A stretch of DNA of 64,000 bases from Deroplatys truncata (lineage: Eukaryota > Arthropoda > Insecta > Mantodea > Mantidae), in NCBI GenBank assembly GCA_030765065.1, contig CM060976.1, forward strand, positions 57,706,539 through 57,770,538, read 5' to 3'. Position 1 is the first letter of the stretch; each line of letters begins with the position of its first letter. The position numbers and the translations under genes were made by a program. The notes under the pieces are model-generated. The model saw nothing but the letters and a program-made list of their open reading frames with translations, made no database searches and was not told where the DNA came from. Below, piece by piece: positions 33,551 to 43,870 of this stretch.

Positions 33551-34342
33551 AGAGATTGGTGAGGAAGTTTGAATCACCTCTTTTGGTATTCTTTCTAGAT
33601 AATTGCAATGTTAAGATTATGGATTTTTTATTCCACAGCCCTATTCAGGACATATTATTTAAGAACTGGCTCATTTCTGAACCAGTTGACTAGTTTTTTA
33701 ATTTCATGGGTTCATGAAATTCATTGGGATCAATTTTCGCTTTGCTACTCAATGGAAAGAATTCAACAAAACCATACTTTTTATGACATAATATTTATTC
33801 TAAAATGAATTAATTTTGTTTCTTTTTCATCTATTATTTTACGGCATTTTAACTAACTGGCCATATTGCGATGAATCTTTAGGGGATACCTCGTGGCTTG
33901 GTATGTGGCAAACAGAACCTTCTAGGTCTCATACCGCACCATAACGTCTTGCTATTTGATGCGACCACAGAAATCTTGCGCCAGGGGCAACTGTATCTCT
34001 GCTTCTATACGTGTCGGGCAGATGCCATTATCTGCCCTCCAGTCTATCTCCACTCATTATGCGTGGACAAATGCCAGAGTATTCACCATTACTATCTGTT
34101 TTGATTTTAGTATTATTTTAGACGTAAGGTGGAACTCTGGGTCGTGTTATTCATAATCCAATCCTGCTCTCTTCTCTCCCAGGAAGGGAATGCACGTAAG
34201 TAGCTGTTCTAATCGGTTAAATAGCCAGCTAATAAATTAAATATTAGTGGAGATCTACCTAGAGCCGAAGGCGACTTCTCATGTCCAGGGAATCAAGTGG
34301 ATCTCCTCTCCGCGAGGATTTTCATTAGGCCAATAGCTGATG
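33551..34342. other. No recognised feature
   Basis: No element ends or coding motifs seen. Confidence 0.45.
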
Positions 34343-34355
34343 AATTTAAAAGCAC

Positions 34356-34649
34356 GTGTCGTCCTCTGTTGTCTAGGGGTACCGTGCTAGCCTATAGTTC
34401 CCGAGGTCTCGGGTTCAAACCCGGTGGAGGGCGATGAATTTTTTGGGGTATAAAATCCTTAGCATGGCTTCCTTCGAAGGAAAGTAAAGCCGATGGTCCC
34501 ATGTTGTAGATCTACTGCAAGCAACAGAACTTCAAACCTGATAAAGAGGCCTCTGAGCAAAATTTCCGATCCATCACGGTCAATATAGAATAGGGACTGA
34601 GAACCATAGTTATTAAAGAGCGTACATAAATAAAAACTAAACTAAATTC
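34356..34649 (+). mobile_element. SINE family SD, copy 2, with clear target duplication
   Basis: The head has A-box-like TGTCTAGGGGTACC and B box GGGTTCAAACCC (34411-34422), followed by GCATGGCTTCCTTCGAAGG and the tail AAAGAGCGTACATAAATAAA. AATTTAAAAGCAC (34343-34355) and AATTTAAAAAGCAC (34650-34663) flank it, a 13-base target duplication differing by one A. Confidence 0.9.
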
Positions 34650-34663
34650 AATTTAAAAAGCAC

Positions 34664-36261
34664 CCCTACTACCTACGCAGGGACAGAAGTGGTTACGCCA
34701 CATAGGCGCGTCAAACCCGAAGGAAAGACTATCGTAAAACTTTGGTAGGGCAGCTAAAGTTCTGGCTAGCTGTCTTCCAGTTCTCCAGGTTAGTACCGGA
34801 GGACATTAAGGAGTCTCATAACCCGCCTAGACATCAGTGCCCAGACGTATCCTATCTCCCATGGGTATTGGTAACCACTGGCATATCGAGACCAACCCAA
34901 TCTGAACACCTCTCCTTCGGGCACGCAGCGCTCGCAATACGGTAGATTCCTAGGGAAACAAATGAAATGCAATAAGAGAAGCTACGTCGCATTTCATCCA
35001 GTAATCGATACGAATATATAAACACACTCTCATTATGGATGCCGAATTATTTTATGATTTATTTCCTACAATTTATAATGCTAAGATTGCATAAAATGCA
35101 TTAAATTGTGGATTATCTTAATATATCACTCGTGCCATAATCATCAAGATTATCTACTTGCTACATAAGAAACTATTGTGTACACGCCAAAGTCCTTTGT
35201 CCTGAGCATAAGAGCTTTTGACAAAAGCAACTTTTGTATACTGGATTTAGTCCATCACAGTGAGGCATAAAAGCCAATCTTTACAAGGTGTTATCTAAGA
35301 ATGTGTGAACCCGGATCTTCAGCCCCAGATTCCACGAGGTACGACACAAGGCAAAACGAAATTCGGATCGATGAGGTGCTGATATCTGTATTACACTCTC
35401 ACATACACACCGCTAAGTACAAAGTTATACTACAAGTTTCCACATATTCGATCCCCAAGGGATTGTACAGGTATATAAGTTGGTTCTATATTTGCATCAT
35501 AATGCCCTTCTCCCAAGGCGTTCTTACCCTTTGCAAAATTCCAAAACCTTGTCTCTTTTCTCTTTTCTTACATCTTCCATGATGACAAAGAGGATATTTT
35601 GTACCGTTCTCGACAGCAAGGGATTTTCTTCTTGGAAATTGATAACAGACTGAGAAGTACTGGACGTTGAAGTGGGCAGAGAGGGGAGGGGGATAATCGC
35701 ATTAAAAGGGGAGGGGAGGATTTTGTATTGAACTGGCTTATTTCTTATCTGCTTTTCATCCTTGGAGTGCTGTAGAAAGCAACACAATGGACCAGTGTTT
35801 GAGATAACATCTCAGTGCACGTTGGATTTACCACTGCTGCAGGTTTTTCATAATCTTGGCATTACTTGGGGCTATGGAGAAAGCCTTCTTCTACAGTATC
35901 CTCTACCTTCTTTCTATTCTGACTTCAACGTGATTGATCTTTCTAACCAGAAAAAGGAAGGTCTATGCTCCGAGATTTCATTTCTCTTCTTCATACCTAT
36001 GTATTTTCTTTCTTTCTTTTTTACTGTTTTGTAACCTTTCTGCTTTCAAACAGATAAAGCTAAGGTTTTTAAAATATTAATAATTATTTCAGTATTCCTT
36101 ATTTCTTCACCTGAAAAAGGTTATTCTCTTACGAATTTCTTTATTTTATTGCTTACTTGAGCAAATTTCAAATTAGAACACTTTCATCACAGGATTACAT
36201 AAGGTAGCCAATTATATGCAGCGTTAGGGACAAAAATGCGCTGTTGAAATCAGAGGCAGAC
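34664..36261. other. No recognised feature, 1.6 kb
   Basis: Bases 34670-34950 are GC-richer than average and could be an old element. An 87-codon reverse frame (35524-35787) and a 90-codon + frame (35762-36034) lack motifs. Purine-rich DNA lies at 35670-35720. Confidence 0.4.
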
Positions 36262-36748
36262 CTTTTACTATACCTACTAAGTATCTAGCACAGAAAGTAT
36301 TGTGTTCTACTAAAAAATTCGACATCGAGATACTACCGTAAACACGTGCCGCCCTGAAACCAAAGAAAGCACTTTTAGGAAAATTCGACTTGTGATTCAG
36401 TGTATGTGTTTGTTTATGAAGAGTAAACTCTAAAAATAAATGTCCGATAAGTGCCAAATTTGGTATTTAGGTTCAGCATCTTCAAAAGGTGCAGCAGAAA
36501 GATTTCCAAGAAATCTCCTCCACACAAAGCTATTCCTTCTTTTTTCTTAAATTTTTGATATTCAAAAATTGCCTCACGCCATCCTGTAACAAAGATATGT
36601 ATGTGATAAATAAAACATATATCTTGAATTGTCTTGATTTATGCTGGTTATCAGTAATAGAAATTTCTCTAGGCTGGGTTAGGAGCCCTACGCTAGAAAA
36701 GCCTAGTGATGGCGCTGCCATTTTTTGTCCTCAAATCTTGAACAGTAA

Positions 36749-36847
36749 TTGGAAAGTAGAATCAGGCGACTGAACAATTCAATGCCATAGCCGGGATTTC
36801 AACCACGAATCTACCGGATCTTCAGTCCCCTGATTCTACCTTTCCAA
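36749..36847. repeat. Imperfect 26-bp hairpin
   Basis: Arms 36749-36774 and 36821-36847 pair over about 25 of 27 positions, with one bulged G and one mismatch. Each arm contains TAGAATCAGG or its complement. The loop is 46 bases. It is the size of an insect precursor-microRNA hairpin but could equally be an inverted repeat left by a transposon. Confidence 0.6.
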
Positions 36848-37196
36848 CTCTGCCCAACACATGGCTTGTTTGGAAGAACAATTAATTCCTTGAACAGTAA
36901 TTCCTTTGGGTTACCACTCCCAAGAGATGTTGCCTTCGCCGCGGCTGTCATGCCACCCACCTCTTCTGTTGTGGATACTTTTTATCGTATGGCAAACACA
37001 GTCACGCAAAAAGGGAGGAATTAAAAACATTTAAACTCATATTAAAGATTAAGCCTTGGTCGGCAGTCTACCTAGGAGAAGGTACTCCAAAGTAAAATCC
37101 GGTCCTCCAGAGTGGGGATTGTGCAATGGGCTGGTTACCCATTCACCTAAAAAATTAAAACTCATAAGTGTCTAAGGAATAAGCCGGACGGATATC

Positions 37197-37310
37197 TGGC
37201 AGATGATAGAATACCAAAAAAGGATAATGAATTACCAACCGACAGGGAGGAGAAGTTTAGAAAGACCACGCAAGAGATGGCTAGAGACCGGAACAGGTGA
37301 TATCACCTAA
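37197..37310 (+). pseudogene. LINE C-terminal tail, copy a
   Basis: Encodes MNYQPTGRRSLERPRKRWLE and stops shortly after (TAA at 37308-37310). It resembles the basic tail (N-Y-K-P-x-G-K-R-x-x-G-R-P-x-K-R-W) found at the end of many animal non-LTR retrotransposon proteins. The preceding DDRIPKK block is one base out of frame. Confidence 0.6.
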
Positions 37311-37378
37311 CCCTTGAAAGTAGAAGAAAAAGAAGAAAAGATTAATCAAACAAGGAAAACTAGACATACTATGTTCGA

Positions 37379-37483
37379 AAGCTGAAGGAGGGAAGGTTAC
37401 CAAAAGTATTAACATAATACAAACCATTAGAGAAACGGAATATTGGAAGATCAAGGCGTAGATGAAGAGACAAGTTTGACTAG
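37379..37483 (+). pseudogene. LINE C-terminal tail, copy b
   Basis: Encodes KLKEGRLPKVLT, a stop, then YKPLEKRNIGRSRRR, a stop, then RDKFD. This is a more decayed version of the same LINE tail motif, about 150 bases after copy a and in the same orientation. Confidence 0.55.
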
Positions 37484-38455
37484 TGGAGAAGGAACGATCT
37501 CGAACAAGGTCCAAACCTCAAAGCTGATGATGAAGCTAAGGAACCCGTATAAGCTAGTAACTAATGTACGTGCAGCCTTACTACAGAGTTCAGGAAACAC
37601 AGTAGCGTTGATGCAAACAAAGACGCCAATGCGCTGACTTAGTTGGTAATGTAAACAACAGTACAGTCTACTATGGTGGAAAATGCAGTAGGATACATAC
37701 ATTCGAACAAGAGACAGAAGTAACCTCTAGTCACAAAGCGGATTGTACACGCCTCACAGGTAAACAAACCCATGCGTCACCTCACTCCACCCTACTCGAT
37801 GCACAGTATACTTCAATTCCGGATCCTTAGCCTGGATGGTGATTGCATTTTTTGGCAAGTCCTCTTCATTCTGAAGAATTTTATATAATTTTGTACAACA
37901 GGTACACCATAAGACATAAACAAATACTTACTATACAAAAAAATGTACAAGTACATCTCTATTTCAAATATCCTTTATTATAGCATCGACCATTTCCGAT
38001 GCTCTCTCTTTACTGGTTTGAATTTGTCAATATTTTGTCATTTTTGAAGTTCTGTGACCATTCGGTGGTTTCTCACGATTTTATACAAAGAACGCTCTGC
38101 ATTTAAACATTTGACTATCGGTTCGGTTTGCTGAGTTCCTTTCGTATCCACAACGAAATGTGCAATGAAACTCATTCTGTAAATATCTTCACAACATTAA
38201 GCAAATAGAAAAACAAAGTTTTGTCGTATAGTTGGCAGAAGATACTCGTACATAAAAATAAACGATACTGAGTAGATTAATTCATGCGAATGTAACACAT
38301 CAGCGTTTTCTAAATTTCGTAATAGTGCCATGGCTAAAACATAAGCAGACTCCCTTATGGGGTTGCAGCATTGAGTAACTTAATTTATATGCATCATTTG
38401 TAATATTTTTTTCTTTTATTTCACGGTATAGTCTCTTTTGTCTTATCTAGTCTCG

Positions 38456-39256
38456 TTTTTACTTTCTTTACTACATATAGTAAGTAGGGGAACTATTGCA
38501 TTCCACCCAAAAATTCTATACCGACATTTCCCCGGAAATACATTTACCTAAATCCACATAAACCATTTTTGGAAAGCTGTCCGTGTATGTGTCTGTCTGT
38601 GGACAGCATAGCTCAAAAACGAAAAGTCGGATAAACACCAAACTCGATACTTGAGTTTAGTATCTTCCAGGGATGCGACATGAAGATTTTCAAGAAAATC
38701 CCACAACCCAGACTACCCTTTACATGGAACATTTTTCGAAAATTTTGATTTTCTCAAAAATGACTAAGGATATTGATTAAAATATCAGGTGTTTAAGATA
38801 TTTTCATGGAAAATTAAATGTATATTTTGATTTTTATGGGAATGTCCCCAAAAGTCCTCTTCGTTCTGAATGACTTTTGCATAACTCGTAAACCGTAAGA
38901 TATAGACAAACGTTTTCTACACAAAAAATGTAGAGCTCGTTAAAACACAGAATTTATGTCATATACATCTTTTTGTGGAGTGAACCATGTTCCTTCTTAT
39001 TTGTTTGAATTTTCCAATACTTATACTTTTCCTCAAATGGGAATTCGTTATTTGTTTTTTTATGTCCTGGACATGCAAACAGAATGTGATGTTCCACATA
39101 GCGACGGAGTCTTAAAAGATTTGGCTATCCCTTAAAGCCTGCCATATTATTTCCTTACACTTACAAGAAAATTGGCAATAAGATAGGTTCTGCAAATGTG
39201 TATCTCAATTAACACGAAGTAGATGGAGAATAAGCGTTTGTAAAAATAGTTTGTAC
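38456..39256 (+). mobile_element. H-family element H18, lacks the right end
   Basis: Starts TTTTTACTTTCTTTACTACA and follows the family through to AAAAATAGTTTGTAC at 39242-39256, where it stops about 50 bases before the normal terminus. Confidence 0.88.
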
Positions 39257-39585
39257 TAAGCTATATGCAGCTCCCCTCCTATCTTTCCATGGTCATCTTC
39301 CCAGCGAGGGGCGATAAAGTTATATTTTGCAGTCATGCTCTACCTTACGGGATGATCACCTGCAAATTGGAGTAGGCTACCCGCAGTAGCTGTTGGCTAA
39401 GCCCTGTAACTAGTTTCAACAGCCACTACAGAGGGCAACCAGATAGCTCGCCAGATGGCGTTTTCGAAGATGATGTAGCTGGCCACGTAGCCTTCTCCGC
39501 AGGCTTATGGCTGGGTAGCGACCAACGACATCCACTGAAGAAGTCAGCTCATTCACACGCGTTTTCGGCCTTGTTCAAAATTTAA
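39257..39585. other. Unrecognised GC-richer segment between H18 and H19
   Basis: About 330 bases with balanced composition between two H copies. It replaced the right end of H18, so it may be another mobile element. I could not identify its ends or class. Confidence 0.35.
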
Positions 39586-40526
39586 TTTTTACTTTCTCTA
39601 CTACGTATAGTAAGTAGGGGAAGTATTGTATTCCACCCAAAAATTCGATACCGAGATTTCACCGGAAATACATGTCTTGAGACCCCCTGAATCCAAAAAA
39701 AGTATTTTTGGAAACATGTCCGTGTGTGTGTCTGTCTGTCTGTGTGTCTGTGTGTGTGTCTGTCTGTGAACAGCATAACTCAGAAACGAACAGTCGGATA
39801 AACACCAAACTTGGTATTTAGGTTCAGTATCTTCCAGAGATGCGACACAAAGGTTTTCAATAAAATCTCCCCACCGCAGGATACCCTTTACATGGAAGAT
39901 TTTTCGTAAATTTTAATTTTTTCAAAAACGGCTCTGACGATTAAAATATATGATATGATTAAAATATCATATGTTTAAGATATTTTTATGACAAGTAAAA
40001 TGTATATCTTGAATTTTCTGGGAATGTCTCCAAAAGTATTCTTCATTGTGAACGACTTTTGCATAACTGGTAAACCATAAGAGATAGACAAAATTTTACT
40101 ACACAAAAATATAGATCGCGTTAAAATACGCAATTTATGTCATATACATTTTTTTTCTTGAGTGAACCATTTTCGAGATATTGCTTGTTATTCCCTTAAA
40201 TTTTTCAATACTTGTTTTCTACAATGAGAATTCGTTATTCATATTGTGTCTTGGATATCCAAATAGTATTAATCTGTGGCAAAGGGAATGGTGCTGCACC
40301 TAGCAACCAGCTATTAAGAGATATGTATGTGCTTAAAGGCTACTGTTTTTCTATATTGCCCTTGTAAATATATATTCCCCTTACATCTACAAGAAACTTA
40401 GCAATAAGATAGAGTCTGTAAATGTTTATCTCGATTAACATGAAGTAGATGGAGAATAAACGTTTGTAAAAATAGTTTGTACAAGAGTAGAGAAAGTCAT
40501 ATGAGTGTAACACATCAGCTTTTTTT
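39586..40526 (+). mobile_element. H-family element H19, full length, with (GTCT)n
   Basis: Starts TTTTTACTTTCTCTACTACG and ends GAGTGTAACACATCAG plus T run. The microsatellite at 39720-39768 shows interspersed GTGT and GTCT units most clearly of all copies. A short duplicated segment (ATTAAAATAT...) lies at 39950-39972. Confidence 0.92.
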
Positions 40527-40719
40527 CATCTTTTGTAGGTAAAGTTCTACATCTATATTAAAGTCGTGTGGCTTGTTCTTAACGTGTCAAAGGGTTAGAG
40601 CGAGTTTTTTTTTTACTTCCATTTATGCCCGCCTTTAACTACATTAGTCTTATCGGCGGCCTTTCCTTTGAAACTTTGGTGTTAATTCGTATTCTCTTGT
40701 CGTTGGTTTTCTTGTGCTT

Positions 40720-40878
40720 TGGGGTTTTAATCATTAGACAACACACCCATCACACTTGCATTCATACTTCTAGACTCTGGGGAGGAGAGGGAATAATCTT
40801 GGCTAGAGAAAAATTCCCACCCCTACCCGGGACCCCTCGCACAGCAGGCTGGTGCTCTACCAACTGAGCTACATGGTC
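40720..40878 (-). mobile_element. SINE family SC, copy 1
   Basis: The reverse strand reads CATGTAGCTCAGTTGGTAGA (A box), then GCACCAGCCTGCTGTGCGAG and a shortened B-box region, then TTTTTCTCTAGCCAAGATTA as in SC2. It is tRNA-derived, but the B box is decayed, so it is not a functional tRNA gene. The frame at 40625-40867 is incidental. Confidence 0.75.
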
Positions 40879-41136
40879 AACCTAGAGTTGTTAAAAGACT
40901 TCTTTCTTAATTGTGCAAGAAAGACAAAGAAACAAGGATAGACTTGATATATGGGTTTTGTTAGCTACTTGTAATCTTTGTGAAAATTTAGAATACATTT
41001 GTTTTTAACTATTGTTCAGCTGCAAATGAACTTAGCTTTTTATTTGTACAAAGTTAATCCTTTCCTTCACTTTAGATCTCTTTGGAAACACACAAGTTTT
41101 TCTATACCCTAGTATGATCCACAACATGGCAAAACC

Positions 41137-41186
41137 AGTGTAGTAGAGGAGTAGAGAAAGTAATGTGAGTGAAATCATAAGATTTT
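41137..41186 (+). mobile_element. H-family right-terminal fragment H20
   Basis: GGAGTAGAGAAAGTAATGTG followed by AGTGAAATCATAAGA and a T run is the right end of H. Upstream sequence does not match the family. Confidence 0.6.
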
Positions 41187-41923
41187 TTGTTTAAGTCGTC
41201 CAGTCATCTTCGCCCTCTTGGTCTGTACTGTAAGACGCATTTCTTCTTCTTAAAATTGGTTGCACTTTCACTTTCTTTCTAATTGTTTTATTTCCTATAC
41301 TTTTCTTTCGTAGAGCACTTGACCGAATGTAGAAGCTAATTTCAGCTGCGTGCATGTTACTTTTCTCTTTGACGGTCCATGGTTCCTTTTCATTTTGTAT
41401 TACTGAGTAGAATCTTAGTTTTGGGTCTTGTTTTACTTTATTTTTATTGATTTTCAGTTATTCCACAAACTGCTTGGAATTTTATATTGTATTTATCACT
41501 TGTTCCTTATCATAAGTTTATAAATTACATTACAATCAAGATAATGGAAGTGTGACCTTTAATATCAAAATGTATTCTAATACAACTTGACTGCTTCTTG
41601 GACACCTTCCTGGTAACGCTATTAATTTTGTTTTCTTCCAAGAGATTTTCGTGTTTTATTTCTGATATATTTTATTCAACTAATACATTGCCTTATGTAG
41701 ACTAACCTCCTTCACAAACATTAGAACTATATCATCTTCAAACAGAAGAACATTTCTTACAGTATCATACCTTAGACAAATTTAGAAAGTCATGTATAAA
41801 TCTGATGGCAAACATTAATAATTGAAATGTTACAGTCTGCTTCAAACAGAAAACAATCAATACGAAGATTAGGGGAGGTTTGTGGTATTATTACACCTAT
41901 ATGTCATAGGAAATATCCAAGTA
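41187..41923. other. No recognised feature
   Basis: AT-rich spacer before Z4. Confidence 0.5.
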
Positions 41924-42413
41924 CAGTCGAATGTATGCAATCGTGCCGATATAATGTGCAGTGGTTTATGTTGGTGAGAAAAGACTAAATCCCCTCTTCC
42001 ACGCCTACCTCCACCCCTTAACTGATTCTAGCACTACACTTGATGTTTGTATTACATCCTACCCCCTTTTCCTTTCGTCCCGAAGTCTAAAATCGACCAG
42101 CGTTCATAGGTTAAAGTTTGAGTACTAGACTTTTGACATCAAACCAATACGAGACGGACATAAAGGGGGTGGTGAGGACCGTCATTGGGAAGCATGCCTT
42201 CCATCCATTCAGATGAAACGCTTCCGCAGTTCTTCCCTTTCTCCGCTCACCTAGTCCAGACCTTTATTCATAGACTAATTCGTGTGTATGTGTGTGTGTG
42301 AGTGTGTGTGTGTGTCGGACTGAAATTCAAGCTAAAAGGAGAATTGCTCACGCAGGGCTGGTGTGGAACAATATAAAAATTAGAAGCATCGGCACGTTTC
42401 CGTGCACTCGGCT
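41924..42413 (+). mobile_element. MITE family Z, copy 4, best preserved
   Basis: 490 bases from CAGTCGAATGTATGCAATCG to the inverted end (reading CAGCCGAGTGCACGG on the reverse strand and continuing to CGTGCCGAT on both sides), giving terminal inverted repeats of about 27 bases. TA flanks both ends (41922-41923 and 42414-42415). Two diverged internal direct units are present. A GTGTGT run at 42283-42313 is private to this copy. It has no coding capacity. CAGT ends and a TA target are compatible with a pogo/Tigger-type origin, which is inference. Confidence 0.85.
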
Positions 42414-42513
42414 GTACTTATTTCCAATAAATTTTCAACTCCCTCTCAGATAACTACATATATATCTTGAATATTGAATCCGATGAGAACATGTAGCGCA
42501 TATTTAGGTACCT

Positions 42514-42578
42514 TACCATGGTAGAGAAGCGACGGAGTTCGGCTCGTCAAGACAAAGTTCGAGTCTCGGCCATGGTAC
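42514..42578 (+). repeat. tRNA-like segment, probably a SINE head
   Basis: CCATGGTAGAGAAGCG, AGTTCGAGTCTCGG (B-box-like) and a closing CCATGG give a tRNA-like outline, but no normal D-arm or cloverleaf can be drawn. It is probably a remnant of another tRNA-derived SINE. Confidence 0.3.
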
Positions 42579-42814
42579 TGAATTGTCAGAGTCCAATTCT
42601 GGTGTCCAAAATATGCAGGATACTTAAAGTGTTGACTTTGTATCTAATTAAAAGTTTTGAGGTAAGTAATTAAGATACCAAATAACCTGTTTTATAATTA
42701 GGACCTAACATGGATAAATGAAACGTATGCAACGTTTTATAGTAATCGGTTTGACTACCCTTACGTGAAAGGCAATATACGCACATAGGGTATAAGCCCA
42801 GGGGTAGGTATAAG

Positions 42815-42972
42815 GTATACATCGGAGGGGGACACCTCGTCTATTGCGACCTACAGAGATCTACTGCGGCTACCAACCTTCAAGAGGAACGGATGAAGTG
42901 AAGTAACCACGGGAAGCTAAACTGGGCTAACCAGATACACATCGATAGCCGGCGAGAAAACCACGAAGTTTA
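42815..42972 (-). mobile_element. SINE family SA, copy 4, internally deleted
   Basis: Contains the SA tail block (GGGGGACACCTCGTCTATTG at 42828 onward) and, 90 bases later, a body block (CCGGCGAGAAAACCACGAAG). The middle and head are missing. Confidence 0.55.
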
Positions 42973-43535
42973 ATTTTAGAGGAACGTAGCTCATGGCATA
43001 GGGAGTATAGGCAAATTCTGTATACTTTTGGAGTATCCCAAATTTTTACACATTCTTTTGGTTACTATTCACAAAATTCCTTTTTTCGCGTTTTCGTTGT
43101 ACGCGTCAGATGATTCTAATCATTCCACAAGTATTCAAAATTTTAAAGTTAAAAATTTATGAGAGATAATCTTATAATAGTAATTTATTTAAAGTTGTTA
43201 TATGCTGTAAAGTAAAGCTTCTAACTTATAAAGTCTTATCATTGCTTTATAATTGCATTTGCATTGTACTTAAAGTAAATGCTACTGTCAATAAGGCTTA
43301 AAGTCATGTCATAACAAAACACGAAATATGCATTTCTTCTTAGTATTTCACCTTAACTTTCGCTCATTGTGAACCTTTAAATTCATATTAAGATTCCACA
43401 CCTTCTGGAAAAGGTAAATTCAAAGTTCAGCACCACTTAAGTGGGCCTTTTCAACCATGGCACAATAACGCTATCAAAGCGAATTAAACTGCAGTACAAA
43501 AGATTACAGAACATAATAAAGTGGTACAAAAATGG
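42973..43535. other. No recognised feature
   Basis: AT-rich. Nothing recognised. Confidence 0.5.
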
Positions 43536-43870
43536 TAGCAGAGCGCGGCCACAGAGACGCGCGGAAGTCTCTAACATTTTCTGGCTCGAAGACCCGATCC
43601 ACTACTTGAGTTCCTCAGAGAGGGCGATGAACGAATCGTTCAATCACGCATAGCTCTAGTGTCCATGGGGAATATTTTTTTAAGCATCCGCGCCATCTGT
43701 CCGGCTCCACCAGACGCCATGAAACCTTGAAGCACGTCTGAAACATGAGAAGAAAACGCAATGAAAGGAAATGAGGGATAGGAAATCGTGGTGGATGAGA
43801 AAGTACCGCCGCATTCGGCTATCAGCTAGCGACCTTCCAAATACCGGCCTCACGCGGAACCAACTGTTTC
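43536..43870 (-). mobile_element. SINE family SA, copy 5
   Basis: Body blocks match SA8 and SA1: a CTCAGAGAGGGCGATGAACG region, GCATCCGCGCCATCTGTCCG and GGAAATCGTGGTGGATGAG. The head near 43870 is decayed and its B box is not recognisable. Confidence 0.65.

Larger units (their letters stand above)
36262..38309 (+). mobile_element. H-family element H17, old, split by about 1.2 kb
   Basis: Bases 36262-36634 carry the left part (ACCTACTAAGTAT, AAAAAATTCGACATCGAGA, TTGGTATTTAGGTTCAGCAT). Bases 37850-38309 carry the right part (CCTCTTCATTCTGAAG, TTGACTATCGGTTC, ATGTAACACATCAG). The insert of about 1.2 kb contains a hairpin and two LINE 3' tails. Confidence 0.7.

Noticed and set aside
40836..40878. 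Possible tRNA gene with TAGCTCAGTTGGTAGAGC on the reverse strand.
   Set aside because: The T-arm region is deleted, and the downstream sequence matches the SC SINE at 56.4 kb.
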